Assembly (NCBI RefSeq): GCF_024346055.1
Contig: NZ_JAGQCH010000003.1
Coordinates: forward strand, 1-64,000
Direction: 5' to 3'
DNA: 64,000 nucleotides
DNA from: Cyanobium sp. Cruz CV13-4-11
GTDB taxonomy: Bacteria > Cyanobacteriota > Cyanobacteriia > PCC-6307 > Cyanobiaceae
Numbering within the stretch: position 1 is the stretch's first letter; each line of letters begins with the position of its first letter. Of the stretch, positions 17,694 through 26,160 are shown piece after piece. The translations under genes were made by a program, and so were the position numbers. A model generated the notes under the pieces. The model was not told the DNA's origin. It worked only from the letters and a program-made list of their open reading frames with translations, and did not search any database.

Positions 17694-18169
17694 AGGGGGC
17701 CGTTCCCTGTCCTCTTGGGCAGGAGGCTCTGAAGCAGCTCGGGGAGACGGTCGAGCAGTTCGTGCTTGAGCACGTAGGCGTCGGCGCCGGCCTCCTGGGC
17801 CTGGCGGCGCCGTTCGGGGTCGTTCAAGGAGGTGAAGATCACCACCGGCACGGTGAAGCCGTGGGCGCGCAGATCACGCAGGCATTCGATGCCATCGCAA
17901 TCGGGCATCTGCACGTCCAGGAAGACGAGGTCGGTCCCCCCTTCCCCCAGCATCTCCTCAAGGGCCAGGCCGTTGGTGAGGGAGTGGACCTCGCAGCCGG
18001 AGTCCGCCAGCTCCTCGGCCACCATGGCCCGGATGTGGGGATCATCGTCAACGATCGAGACGGTGGGGCGTCCGGATGTGGGCCGTTCAGGGCAGGTCAT
18101 GACCTGGGTGGCGATGGGGACGATCGCCCGCTGTGCCGAACGTCCCTGAAGGGGACGGGGTGAGTTCAT
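17690..18169 (-). CDS. Single-domain response regulator (receiver only)
   Basis: 159 residues; ATG at 18100 (MTCPERPTSG) is a possible shorter start. The receiver domain is complete: acidic pair in VSIVDDDPHI, phosphoacceptor Asp in DLVFLDVQMPDCDG, Thr/Ser in VVIFTSLND and Lys in AYVLKHELLD. There is no output domain, so it probably signals by protein contact or passes phosphate on. It is encoded first in a two-gene operon with the histidine kinase. Confidence 0.88.
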   Translation of the reverse strand: MNSPRPLQGRSAQRAIVPIATQVMTCPERPTSGRPTVSIVDDDPHIRAMVAEELADSGCEVHSLTNGLALEEMLGEGGTDLVFLDVQMPDCDGIECLRDLRAHGFTVPVVIFTSLNDPERRRQAQEAGADAYVLKHELLDRLPELLQSLLPKRTGNGPL

Positions 18170-18245
18170 GGAGCCTGAAACCGTGCTTCATCTTGACGCG
18201 ATCTGAGCGAATCGGCAGGACTTAACAAGTGGCTGAAAAAGCTGA

Positions 18246-19427
18246 TCAGGCCGCCACCGGTTGGGGGCAGAGTTCCTGATAAAGCTTCTCCAGAGCGTCG
18301 ATGTTGCCGGTCAGGGTGTAACGCTCCAGGGCTCTGGTGCGGGCCCGCCGTCCCAGCTCCGCCGTCAGTACCGGTTGGTCCCGCAGCACCGGCAGCAGGG
18401 TGCGCAGCTGGGTGGTGACCCCCTGGGTGCTGATCACGATGCCCGCACCGCCCTCCAGCACCTCCCCATCGGCGCCGGCATCGGTGGCCACACAGGCGGT
18501 GCCGCAGGCCATGGCCTCCAGCAGGGCCAGGGAGAGCCCCTCCACGAGCGAAGGCAGCAGGAACACCTCGGCCAGCTGCAGCAGGGCCACCCGCCGGGCC
18601 CGGCTGGCCTCGTAGCCCCACCAGATCACATCGGCTTCCGTCCCGTTCTGCAGGGAGGAGCGCAGGGGGCCGTCCCCCACGATGACAAGAACGCAGCCCT
18701 GGGGACGCACCAGTCGCCAGGCCTTCAGCAGGGCCTCCACGTTCTTTTCGGTGGCCACCCGGCCCATGTAGAGGAACACGCGCCTACCGCCCACCTGCAG
18801 CCGCAGCTGGGCCAGTTCCGGTTCGCTGCCTGGGGCCGCCGGTGCCCAGGCGTCGGTGTCCACACCGTTCGGGATCACCGCCAGCCGCTCACGACGCACC
18901 CCCAGTCGCACCAGCACATCAGCCTGCAGCTCGGAGAACACGATCACCCGGTCGAACTTCGCCAGGGAGGGGGCGTAGAGCTGGTAGGTGAGCTGCTGGG
19001 TGCCCGCGGTGAGGTTGCGCAGACCGGCGTCGAAGGGGGGATGGAAGGTGGCCACCAACGGCAGCCCCAGCTGCTGGCAGAGGTCGGGCAGACGGAAATC
19101 GAGGGGGGAGAGGGTGAGGCTGGCGTGCACCAGATCGGGCCGCTGCCGCTCCAGGGACTCCCGCAACTCCCTCTGGGCGCCAGGGGAGGGGATCGTGTAC
19201 ACCTGCGACTTCACCAGGTAGGGCAGGGCCACCTCGGGGTTCTCATCCGGCCGCCCGAGCACGCTCAGCTCACTGGCCCCGGCTTCCGGCCGGCCCAGGG
19301 AGGGTGTGGGCGTGTCGAAGTGAATGAAGCTCACCGAGTGGCCGCGCTGCCGGAGGGCTTCGGTGGTGCTCAGGCCGTAGGTGACGTTGCCGCAGAACGG
19401 GGATTTCTTGCCCAACCAGGCAATGTG
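18246..19427 (-). CDS. Glycosyltransferase family 4 protein
   Basis: 393 residues from MHIAWLGKKSPFCGNVTYG; a start eight codons upstream (19451) is possible. N-terminal acceptor domain, then the donor domain with RVFLYMGRVATEKNVEALLKAW, VLVIVGDGPLRSSL and the catalytic-region helix LPSLVEGLSLALLEAMACGTACVATDAGADGEVL. This is the GT4 pattern close to diacylglycerol/sulfoquinovosyl or alpha-glycosyltransferases, but the substrate is not assigned. It lies 54 nt downstream of the MFS gene on the same strand. Confidence 0.87.
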   Translation of the reverse strand, partial: HIAWLGKKSPFCGNVTYGLSTTEALRQRGHSVSFIHFDTPTPSLGRPEAGASELSVLGRPDENPEVALPYLVKSQVYTIPSPGAQRELRESLERQRPDLVHASLTLSPLDFRLPDLCQQLGLPLVATFHPPFDAGLRNLTAGTQQLTYQLYAPSLAKFDRVIVFSELQADVLVRLGVRRERLAVIPNGVDTDAWAPAAPGSEPELAQLRLQVGGRRVFLYMGRVATEKNVEALLKAWRLVRPQGCVLVIVGDGPLRSSLQNGTEADVIWWGYEASRARRVALLQLAEVFLLPSLVEGLSLALLEAMACGTACVATDAGADGEVLEGGAGIVISTQGVTTQLRTLLPVLRDQPVLTAELGRRARTRALERYTLTGNIDALEKLYQELCPQPVAA

Positions 19428-19481
19428 CATCACCTGTATGGCATCACGCAACAGCGGAATTTAGCAGCGCCCGGCGAAGAC

Positions 19482-20822
19482 TCAACTGCTGCGCCAGGGG
19501 CGTTCACTCAGGGCGGCGATCGCGGCGATGGCCGCCAGCCCCCACAACACCGGCAGCAGCCCGTAGCGACTCACCACGGTGCCCGCCAGCACCAGGGGCA
19601 GGCTGAGGGCGATGTTGATCAGGTTGTTCTGCAGGCCGAACACCCTGCCGCGCTGGTTCTCCGGGGTGTCCTCCTGGATCGTGGTCTGGGCGGGGATCGC
19701 CAGCAGGGCGGCGCCCACCCCCAGCAGGCCGCAGAGCAGCAGGGTGAACACCAGGTTGCCGCGCAGCTGGCCCAGCAGCACCAGACACCAGGCGATGGTT
19801 CCGAGGCCCGCACTGGCCAGCAGGCGCCTGCTGAAGCGTTCGCCCAGCTGGGCCATGGCCAGGGCCCCCACGGCCAGTCCCAGTCCGCTCATGGCCAGCA
19901 GCACCCCGAAGCGGGTGGGCCCGAGCCCGCCGATCGCGGCCGCCAGGCTGATCGCCAGCACATACAGGGCGGCCAGCAGGCTGTAAAGCAGCACCAGCTG
20001 GATCATGGCGCTGCGCACCTTGGGCCGCTCCCGCAGCACCTGAACCCCTTCGCCGATCTCCTCCCAGACGGAGATGGAGCGGGGCTCCCGTGGCGGTTCA
20101 GAGATCTCGATGCCGGCGATGACCACGGCCGCGGCGCCGTAGCAGAGCGGCAACAGCACGAATTCTCCACCGGGGATGCCCACCTGGGCCAGCAGGGTGC
20201 GCAGCAGGCGCAGGATCGGGTCACCGAGGGCGAAACCGACGATGGTGGCGGCCATGCTGGTGGCCTGGTACACCGAGTTGGCGGCGAGCAGCTGGGGATA
20301 GCTCACCAGCAGCGGGATGGCCGCCTGCTCGGCCGGTGCGAAGAACTGGGTCAGCACCGACTCGAAGAACGTCATCGCCACCAGGGCCCAGTAGCCCCAG
20401 CTGAGCCCCAGCCACATCGGCCCCGGCAGCAGGCACAGGGGGGCCAGCATCACCAGGGCGGCACGCAGGCCATTGGAGGCCACCATCACGGTGCGCTTCG
20501 GCCAGCGGTCGGCCCAGACCCCTGCCACCGTCCCCAGCAGCATCGCCGGCACGGTGTTGGCCACGTAGATGCCGGTGGCCAGCAGGGTGATCATCTGGGC
20601 CCGGGTCTCGAAGCTCATCCGGAAGGCCGCGGCCGCCTCGGCGAGGGCCGCGTTGCTCTGCGGCGTGTCCGTCACCCAGTACTGGGCGATCAGGAACACC
20701 ATCAGCACGATGTAGAACTTGTCCGCCAGCTGGGAGAACACCTGGCCGATCCAAAGCCGCCGGAACCCCGGCAGCGCCAGGACTCCGGCCAGTCCCCGCT
20801 CGGTCTTGCCGCTCGGGCTCAT
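19482..20822 (-). CDS. MFS-family transporter
   Basis: 446 residues from the ATG at 20822, which overlaps the recO stop (ATGA). Twelve hydrophobic segments are apparent, starting LPGFRRLWIGQVFSQLADKFYIVLMVFLIAQYW. The MFS loop 2-3 signature is present as VAGVWADRWPKRTVMV, and the cytoplasmic repeat is QEDTPENQRGRVFGLQNNLINIALSLP. It resembles the MFS_3/enterobactin-exporter-like group; the substrate is unknown. The overlap with recO suggests they share a transcript. Confidence 0.87.
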   Translation of the reverse strand: MSPSGKTERGLAGVLALPGFRRLWIGQVFSQLADKFYIVLMVFLIAQYWVTDTPQSNAALAEAAAAFRMSFETRAQMITLLATGIYVANTVPAMLLGTVAGVWADRWPKRTVMVASNGLRAALVMLAPLCLLPGPMWLGLSWGYWALVAMTFFESVLTQFFAPAEQAAIPLLVSYPQLLAANSVYQATSMAATIVGFALGDPILRLLRTLLAQVGIPGGEFVLLPLCYGAAAVVIAGIEISEPPREPRSISVWEEIGEGVQVLRERPKVRSAMIQLVLLYSLLAALYVLAISLAAAIGGLGPTRFGVLLAMSGLGLAVGALAMAQLGERFSRRLLASAGLGTIAWCLVLLGQLRGNLVFTLLLCGLLGVGAALLAIPAQTTIQEDTPENQRGRVFGLQNNLINIALSLPLVLAGTVVSRYGLLPVLWGLAAIAAIAALSERPWRSS

Positions 20823-21625
20823 GCTGGCTCGGACGGTTGGGAGGGCATGGAGTCGCAGGCGGTCCGCAGCAGTCTGAAGGCTCGGGGTCTCTGACCGAGA
20901 TGCTCCCCGCACCAGGACTCCACCAGTTCCAGCAGGTGCAGCCACACCACCTCCGGCCCCATCAGCTGGCCGTCGCGGCGGCGAGGCGGGGCGGGACGCG
21001 TCAACCGCTGCAGCAGGGCCAGCTCGGAGGCGTTGAGCATCACCCGGGCACCGGGTATGGGCCCGATCGCCAGTCCCTCGCTGGGCAGCAGGCTGCAGCG
21101 CCAGGTCCAGTCGCCGATCGGTGGCACCAGCGCGGCGCCGCTGCGGACGCAGTGCTGCAGGGGCAGGGCGAAGCCCCCCAGGGCCAGCAGGTGGACGCTG
21201 CCCTGCACCGCCACCGCCAGGGCCTCCACCCGTTCGGCGCGCTCCGTCACCACCGCCTCCAGGCGCCCGAGCTGGAGCAGCAGGTCGGCGAGCACGCCTG
21301 GGGCAGGAGCATCCGTGGGCACGAGCTTCAGGCAGAGTTCGGCCAGGGCCTGGGCGGCGGCCAGGGTCTCCAGCCGCTGGGCCAGGCCGCTGTAGTTGCG
21401 CAGCACCCGCAGCTGGCGCACCCGCCGCAGGCCGCTGCCGCCCCCCACCTGAAGGAACAGGTGGGCCAGGGGCACCGCCGCCGCCAGGCTGCTTTTCGGC
21501 CGTCGTGCCCCCGGCACCGCCAGCCGAGTGAGGCCTTCGGCCTCGCTGAGCAGGGTGAGCAGCCGGTCGTGTTCCCCCAGGGGGCGACAGGTGAGCGCCA
21601 GGCCCTCGAGATGGCGTTCAGGCAC
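20819..21625 (-). CDS. recO: DNA repair protein RecO
   Basis: 268 residues. The N-terminal OB fold reads EGLALTCRPLGEHDRLLTLLSEAEGLTRLAVPGARRPKSSLAAAVPLAHLFLQV, the standard RecO opening, followed by the helical domain (AQALAELCLKLVP). RecO loads RecA onto SSB-coated single strands with RecR. The usual zinc cysteines of the C-terminal half are poorly preserved, as in other cyanobacterial RecO. Its start overlaps the deoC stop by 8 nt. Confidence 0.9.
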   Translation of the reverse strand: MPERHLEGLALTCRPLGEHDRLLTLLSEAEGLTRLAVPGARRPKSSLAAAVPLAHLFLQVGGGSGLRRVRQLRVLRNYSGLAQRLETLAAAQALAELCLKLVPTDAPAPGVLADLLLQLGRLEAVVTERAERVEALAVAVQGSVHLLALGGFALPLQHCVRSGAALVPPIGDWTWRCSLLPSEGLAIGPIPGARVMLNASELALLQRLTRPAPPRRRDGQLMGPEVVWLHLLELVESWCGEHLGQRPRAFRLLRTACDSMPSQPSEPA

Positions 21626-22295
21626 CGGCGCGCAGGGCCTGCATCAGGGCCACGCCCCGGCTCGTCCCCAGCCGGCTCGCCCCGGCGGCCACCAGGGCGA
21701 TCGCCTGCTCCAGATCGGTGATGCCGCCGGAGGCCTTCACCGCGGCGCGGCCCCTGGCCAGGGCCATCAGCTGGCCCACCTGGTCGGTCGTCACCGGAGC
21801 GCCGAAACCGCTGCCTGTCTTGAGGTAGCGCACACCGGCATCGATGCTGATCTCCACCAGCAGGGCCAGGGCCTCGGGGTCCAGCCGGCCCACCTCCAGG
21901 ATCACCTTCACCGGCAGGCCCAGATCGGTGATGGCCGCCAGGTCGTCGAGCACGGCGGTGCCGTCACCATCGGCGAGGCCGCCGAAATCCGGCACCACGT
22001 CCAGTTCGTCGGCACCGGCGGCGGCGGCCCACTCCGCCTCGGCCCGTTTGATCGCCGCGGGGATGGCTCCGAAGGGGAACCCCACCACGGCGATCAGTTT
22101 CACCGCCCCGTCGACCGGCAGCCGCTCGCGCGCCAGCGGCAGCCAGCGCGAGGCCAGGCAGACGCCGGCGAAGCCGAAGTGGCGAGCCTCATCGCAGCAG
22201 CGCAGGATCGCGTCCTGGCCCTGGTGCGGATCCAGGAGGGCGTGGTCGATCAGGGGGGCGAGATCGGGCCGTTCGACGTCCCGTTCAGCTGTCAC
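21618..22295 (-). CDS. deoC: Deoxyribose-phosphate aldolase
   Basis: 225 residues from a GTG at 22295, chosen because it starts just before the conserved PDLAPLIDHALLDP and overlaps the hpf stop by only 11 nt. The Schiff-base and proton-relay lysines are present in VKVILEVGRL, RYLKTGSGFG and AAVKASGGITDL. It cleaves 2-deoxyribose-5-phosphate to glyceraldehyde-3-phosphate and acetaldehyde. The run hpf-deoC-recO with overlapping ends matches the order in marine Synechococcus. Confidence 0.92.
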   Translation of the reverse strand: MTAERDVERPDLAPLIDHALLDPHQGQDAILRCCDEARHFGFAGVCLASRWLPLARERLPVDGAVKLIAVVGFPFGAIPAAIKRAEAEWAAAAGADELDVVPDFGGLADGDGTAVLDDLAAITDLGLPVKVILEVGRLDPEALALLVEISIDAGVRYLKTGSGFGAPVTTDQVGQLMALARGRAAVKASGGITDLEQAIALVAAGASRLGTSRGVALMQALRAGA

Positions 22296-22872
22296 GGGCC
22301 TGGATGACGCCGAATCCACCGTGGTTGCGTCGGTAGACCACCTGGATCTGGCCCGTGCCCGCATCGCGGAACATGTAGAAGTCGTGGTCGATCAGGTCCA
22401 GCTGATGCAGGGCCTCCTCCAGCTCCATCGCCGGCATGGCGAAGTACTTGCGGCGCACGCCGCGGTGGGGCACGGCGGGCTCAAGGCCATCGGTGAGTGA
22501 GTCTCCGGGGTTGGGCAGGCTGGCGGCTCCGGCCTCCTCGGCGGCGGCGGAACGGTGGACCGGACCCTGGGTGCGCTCCTGCAGACGGTCCTTGTAGCGG
22601 GTCAGCTGGCGGCTCAGCTTGGTGGCCACCATGTCGATGCTGGCGTAGAGGTTCTCGCTGCGTTCCTGGGCCCGGATCACCACGCCGTTGGCGAAAACGG
22701 TGACCTCGGCCGTCTGCTGCGGAACCCTGGGGTTGCGCTCCACCGACAGATGCACGTCGGCTTCCTTGACGAGGCCATCGAAGTGGCTGATGGCGCGGTT
22801 GAGCTTGGTTTCGGTGTACTCCTTGATGGCTGGTGTGACGTCGAGGTTGCGGCCGTGGATCAGCAGTTTCAT
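22285..22872 (-). CDS. hpf: Ribosome hibernation promoting factor, long form (LrtA)
   Basis: 195 residues. The N-terminal HPF/RaiA domain (MKLLIHGRNLDVTPAIKEYT ... YASIDMVATKLSRQLTRYKDR) is joined by a variable linker to the long-form C-terminal dimerisation domain (RRKYFAMPAMELEEALHQLDLIDHDFYMFRD ... YRRNHGGFGVI). The long form dimerises 70S ribosomes into inactive 100S particles in stationary or dark conditions; the cyanobacterial gene lrtA is known as light-repressed. It is divergent from lipB over 63 nt. Confidence 0.95.
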   Translation of the reverse strand: MKLLIHGRNLDVTPAIKEYTETKLNRAISHFDGLVKEADVHLSVERNPRVPQQTAEVTVFANGVVIRAQERSENLYASIDMVATKLSRQLTRYKDRLQERTQGPVHRSAAAEEAGAASLPNPGDSLTDGLEPAVPHRGVRRKYFAMPAMELEEALHQLDLIDHDFYMFRDAGTGQIQVVYRRNHGGFGVIQARDS

Positions 22873-22935
22873 TCGGGTGCGCGTCTCCAGAGGAATGCTG
22901 GCTCTGGGACATCCCCAGGCTAGGAACGCAGGTGC

Positions 22936-23616
22936 ATGGCCCCCAACACTCCCGCAATTCTTTTTGAAGCCCAGGGCCCGGTGCCGTTCCCGCTGGCCTG
23001 GGACTGGCAGCGCCGTCTGCAGCGCCGCCGGTTCGACGACCCCTCCGCCCCCGACGCCCTGCTGCTGCTGCAGCACACCCCCTGCTACACCCTGGGCCGG
23101 GGGGCCAGCCTGTCCCATCTCGGCTTCGACCCGGACCACCCGCCCCTGCCCCTCTACCGCATCGATCGGGGGGGGGAGGTCACCCACCACGGGCCCGGCC
23201 AGCTGGTGCTCTATCCGGTGCTCGACCTCCAGCGCCACGGCGGCGACCTGCACCTCTATTTGCGGGCCCTCGAGGACGTGGTGCTGGCCGTGCTCCAGGA
23301 GCTGGGGCTCGAGGGGCAGCGCATCGAGGGCCTCACCGGGGTGTGGCTCGAGGGCCGCAAGCTGGCGGCGATCGGCGTGGGGGCCCGACGCTGGATCAGC
23401 CAGCACGGCCTGGCCCTGAACGTGAACGGCTCCCTGGAGGGTTTCGGTGCGATCGTTCCCTGCGGTCTGGCCGGCCGGGCGGTGGGACGGCTGGTGGACT
23501 GGCGCCCCTGCCTCACCCCAGAGCAGGTGGCGCCGCTGCTGCTGGCGGCCTTCGCGCACCGCTTTGGCCTGACCCTGCGGCCGCCCGGGCCAGAGGAAGG
23601 ACTGGGAGAATCCTGA
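22936..23616 (+). CDS. lipB: Octanoyltransferase (lipoyl synthesis)
   Basis: 226 residues. LipB moves octanoate from ACP to lipoyl domains. Visible signatures are [32 protein letters not shown], the catalytic Lys in [11 protein letters not shown] and the catalytic Cys in [11 protein letters not shown] tract of nine G at 23168-23176 encodes part of RGGEV and is a potential slippage site, in frame here. It lies 27 nt before aas and near odhB, the lipoylated E2 subunit it could modify. Confidence 0.93.
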   Translation: MAPNTPAILFEAQGPVPFPLAWDWQRRLQRRRFDDPSAPDALLLLQHTPCYTLGRGASLSHLGFDPDHPPLPLYRIDRGGEVTHHGPGQLVLYPVLDLQRHGGDLHLYLRALEDVVLAVLQELGLEGQRIEGLTGVWLEGRKLAAIGVGARRWISQHGLALNVNGSLEGFGAIVPCGLAGRAVGRLVDWRPCLTPEQVAPLLLAAFAHRFGLTLRPPGPEEGLGES

Positions 23617-23643
23617 CCATCCGTTGCGCTGCGCCGGCTGCCC

Positions 23644-25572
23644 ATGAACGCCAGAGCCGAGATCCACTGGAGCGCCAGCGCCCAGGACCGCCGCGCCCTT
23701 CTCCGCCGCCGCGACTGGAGCTGGCTCCAGGGGCTCGAGGGCCTCTGGCCAGAACTGGAGCGTCTGTATGGCCCCCAGATGGCGCTGGACGCGCCCCATG
23801 GCCGCCACCCGGAAACGCTGCGGTTCGATGAGCTGCGCCAGGCGATCGACCGGGCCGCGGCGGCCTTCGCCGATCTGGGTGTGGCCTGTGGCGACGTGGT
23901 CGCCCTGTTCGCCGAAAACGGTCCCCGCTGGCTGGTGGCCGACCAGGGGCTGATGCGGGCCGGGGCCGCCGATGCCGTGCGCGGCAGCGCGGCGCCGGCC
24001 GAGGAGCTGCGCTACATCCTCGAGGACGCCGGCGCCGTGGGCCTGGTGCTGGAGTCGGCCGCCCTGCTGGAGCGACTGGCCCTCGATGGGCCGGCCCTGG
24101 AACGGTTGCGCTTCGTGCTGCTCCTGGAGGGGGAGGCCCCCACCAACCCGGTGGCCGTGCCCTGCCTCACCTGGGCGGCGTTCCTGGCCCGTGGCGCCTC
24201 CAGCCCCTTGCCGCCCTCCCCGACGGGGGGGCCTGGGCGGCTGGCCACCCTGCTCTACACCTCCGGCACCACGGGCCAGCCCAAGGGGGTGCCCCTCAGC
24301 CACGCCAACCTGCTGCACCAGCTGCGCACCCTCGGGGTGGCGGTGTCGCCGAGCCCAGGGGATCACGTGCTGTCGGTGCTGCCGATCTGGCATGCCTACG
24401 AGCGCACGGCCGAATACTTCCTGCTGAGCTGCGGCTGCCGCCAGACCTACACCACCCTCAAGCAGCTGCGGGCCGACCTGCAGAAGGTGCGCCCCCAGTA
24501 CCTGATCAGTGTGCCCCGGCTGTGGGAGGCCCTGCTCTCCGGTTTCGAGGACGCCCTGGCGGCCATGCCGGCCTCCCGCCAGCGCCTGCTAGGCAGGGCC
24601 CTGGCCGTCAGCCGGGCCTTCCACCGGCGCCAGCGGGTGGCCCTCGATCTCACCCTGCAGCAGGAATCGCCGGCCACCCGGCTGGTGGCTGCGGCGGGTG
24701 CCCTGCTGATCTGGCCGCTGCACGCCACGGCCGGGGCGCTGCTCTGGCCGAAGGTGCGCGGCCAGCTGATGGGGGGACGGCTGCGCACCGCCATCAGCGG
24801 CGGCGGGGCCCTGGCCATCCACGTTGACGGCTTCTTCGAGGCTGTCGGCATCGAGCTGCTGGTGGGCTACGGGCTCACCGAGACCAGCCCGGTGCTCGCC
24901 TGCCGGCGGCCCTGGAGCAACCGTCGCGGCAGCGCCGGGCTGCCCCTGCCGGACACCAGCCTGAAGGTGGTGGACCCGGCCAGCAGGACCCCCCTACCGG
25001 TGGGCGAGCGGGGGCTGGTGCTGGCGAAGGGTCCCCAGGTGATGGCGGGCTATCACAACAAGCCCGAGGCCACGGCCAAGGTGCTGGATGGGGAGGGTTG
25101 GTTCGACACTGGTGATCTGGGTCTGCTGCTGGCGGATGGAACCCTGGTGCTGACCGGCCGGGCCAAGGACACGATCGTGCTCAGCAGCGGCGAGAACATC
25201 GAGCCCGGCCCCCTGGAGGAGGCCCTGGTGGCCTCGCCGCTGGTGGAGCAGGTGATGCTGGTGGGCCAGGACCGCAAGCAGCTCGGGGCCCTGGTGGTGC
25301 CGAAGGCGGAGACCCTGGAGGCCTTTGCCGCCGCGGCGAACCTGCCGTACCCGGGTGCCGATCCGGCCCTGCTGCGGGCCCTCTGCCGCGAGTGCAACCG
25401 CCTGCTGGCGGCTCGCCCGGGATCCCGCCCGGATGAGCGCCTCGGCGCCGTGACGCTGGTGGAGCCCTTCAGCATCGATAACGGCCTGCTCACGCAGACC
25501 CTGAAGCAACGGCGGGATCGCATCGCCGAGCGGGACCGGGCCGCGATCGCGGCGCTCTACGGCGAGGCCTGA
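23644..25572 (+). CDS. aas: Long-chain fatty acid CoA ligase / acyl-ACP synthetase
   Basis: 642 residues of the AMP-binding superfamily. The P-loop is LLYTSGTTGQPKGVPLSHANL, the A5 motif is GYGLTETSPV, and the A7-A8 region reads WFDTGDLGLLLADGTLVLTGRAKDTIVLSSGENIEP. It has the length and order of cyanobacterial acyl-ACP synthetase, which activates and recycles free fatty acids from membranes. Whether CoA or ACP is the acceptor cannot be read from sequence; ACP is the known acceptor in cyanobacteria. Confidence 0.9.
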   Translation: MNARAEIHWSASAQDRRALLRRRDWSWLQGLEGLWPELERLYGPQMALDAPHGRHPETLRFDELRQAIDRAAAAFADLGVACGDVVALFAENGPRWLVADQGLMRAGAADAVRGSAAPAEELRYILEDAGAVGLVLESAALLERLALDGPALERLRFVLLLEGEAPTNPVAVPCLTWAAFLARGASSPLPPSPTGGPGRLATLLYTSGTTGQPKGVPLSHANLLHQLRTLGVAVSPSPGDHVLSVLPIWHAYERTAEYFLLSCGCRQTYTTLKQLRADLQKVRPQYLISVPRLWEALLSGFEDALAAMPASRQRLLGRALAVSRAFHRRQRVALDLTLQQESPATRLVAAAGALLIWPLHATAGALLWPKVRGQLMGGRLRTAISGGGALAIHVDGFFEAVGIELLVGYGLTETSPVLACRRPWSNRRGSAGLPLPDTSLKVVDPASRTPLPVGERGLVLAKGPQVMAGYHNKPEATAKVLDGEGWFDTGDLGLLLADGTLVLTGRAKDTIVLSSGENIEPGPLEEALVASPLVEQVMLVGQDRKQLGALVVPKAETLEAFAAAANLPYPGADPALLRALCRECNRLLAARPGSRPDERLGAVTLVEPFSIDNGLLTQTLKQRRDRIAERDRAAIAALYGEA

Positions 25573-25670
25573 GGCTGGACCGCCTCCCCCGCCCCGGTGG
25601 CCGCCAACACACCCCAAGGTTGACCGGACCGCCCGTGGCCTGACAGCCTGACCTCTGCACCACCATTCCC

Positions 25671-26114
25671 ATGGCCGACGGCAACAGCCTGAACATCAAG
25701 CGATCGATCACGGTGCGTGCCGTGGTGACGCCGCGCTGGAAGGAGGATGCCGAGCGGGAGCTCAGCAGTGCTCTCACCAATTTCGATCAGCAGCTGGCCC
25801 AGCTGGAGCAGGAGGGCCAACGGCTCGTCGACGAGATCCGCCGCCAGAGCGCCAACCCCCTGGATCCCCGGGTGCAGGAGCAGGTGGGCTCGGTGCAGCA
25901 GCAGGTGGCGGCCAAGCGGGCCGAGTTCGAGGAGCAGAAACGCCAGGTGCTGGAGCAGCAGCGCCAGGTGCGGGAACTGGAGATGGAGCAGGTGGTGGAG
26001 CAGGGGCAGATCGAGAGCTTCTGCGATGTCCAGGTGGGCGACAACCTGGTGCAGAAGCTGCAGGTGGCGGTGCTGGTGCGGGACGGCGTCATCGAGGCGA
26101 TCGAGGGGGGGTGA
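25671..26114 (+). CDS. YlqD family protein
   Basis: 147 residues. The N-terminal strand (LNIKRSITVRAVVTPRWKEDAERELSSAL) is followed by a long Gln/Glu-rich coiled coil (about 38-110) and a C-terminal beta segment (CDVQVGDNLVQKLQVAVLVRDGVIEAIEGG). This is the pattern of the YlqD family, which occurs in cyanobacteria and Firmicutes with unknown function. It is placed between aas and odhB, as in related genomes. Confidence 0.85.
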   Translation: MADGNSLNIKRSITVRAVVTPRWKEDAERELSSALTNFDQQLAQLEQEGQRLVDEIRRQSANPLDPRVQEQVGSVQQQVAAKRAEFEEQKRQVLEQQRQVRELEMEQVVEQGQIESFCDVQVGDNLVQKLQVAVLVRDGVIEAIEGG

Positions 26115-26127
26115 TCCTTCCGCCACC

Positions 26128-26133
26128 TAAAAT
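26128..26133 (+). promoter_or_regulatory. Possible -10 box of odhB-queA
   Basis: TAAAAT lies 28 nt upstream of the odhB start in an otherwise GC-rich spacer. No convincing -35 is visible at the right distance, so it is only a weak candidate. Confidence 0.25.
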
Positions 26134-26160
26134 CACCCCCATCACAGAGGCAGTCCCCCG

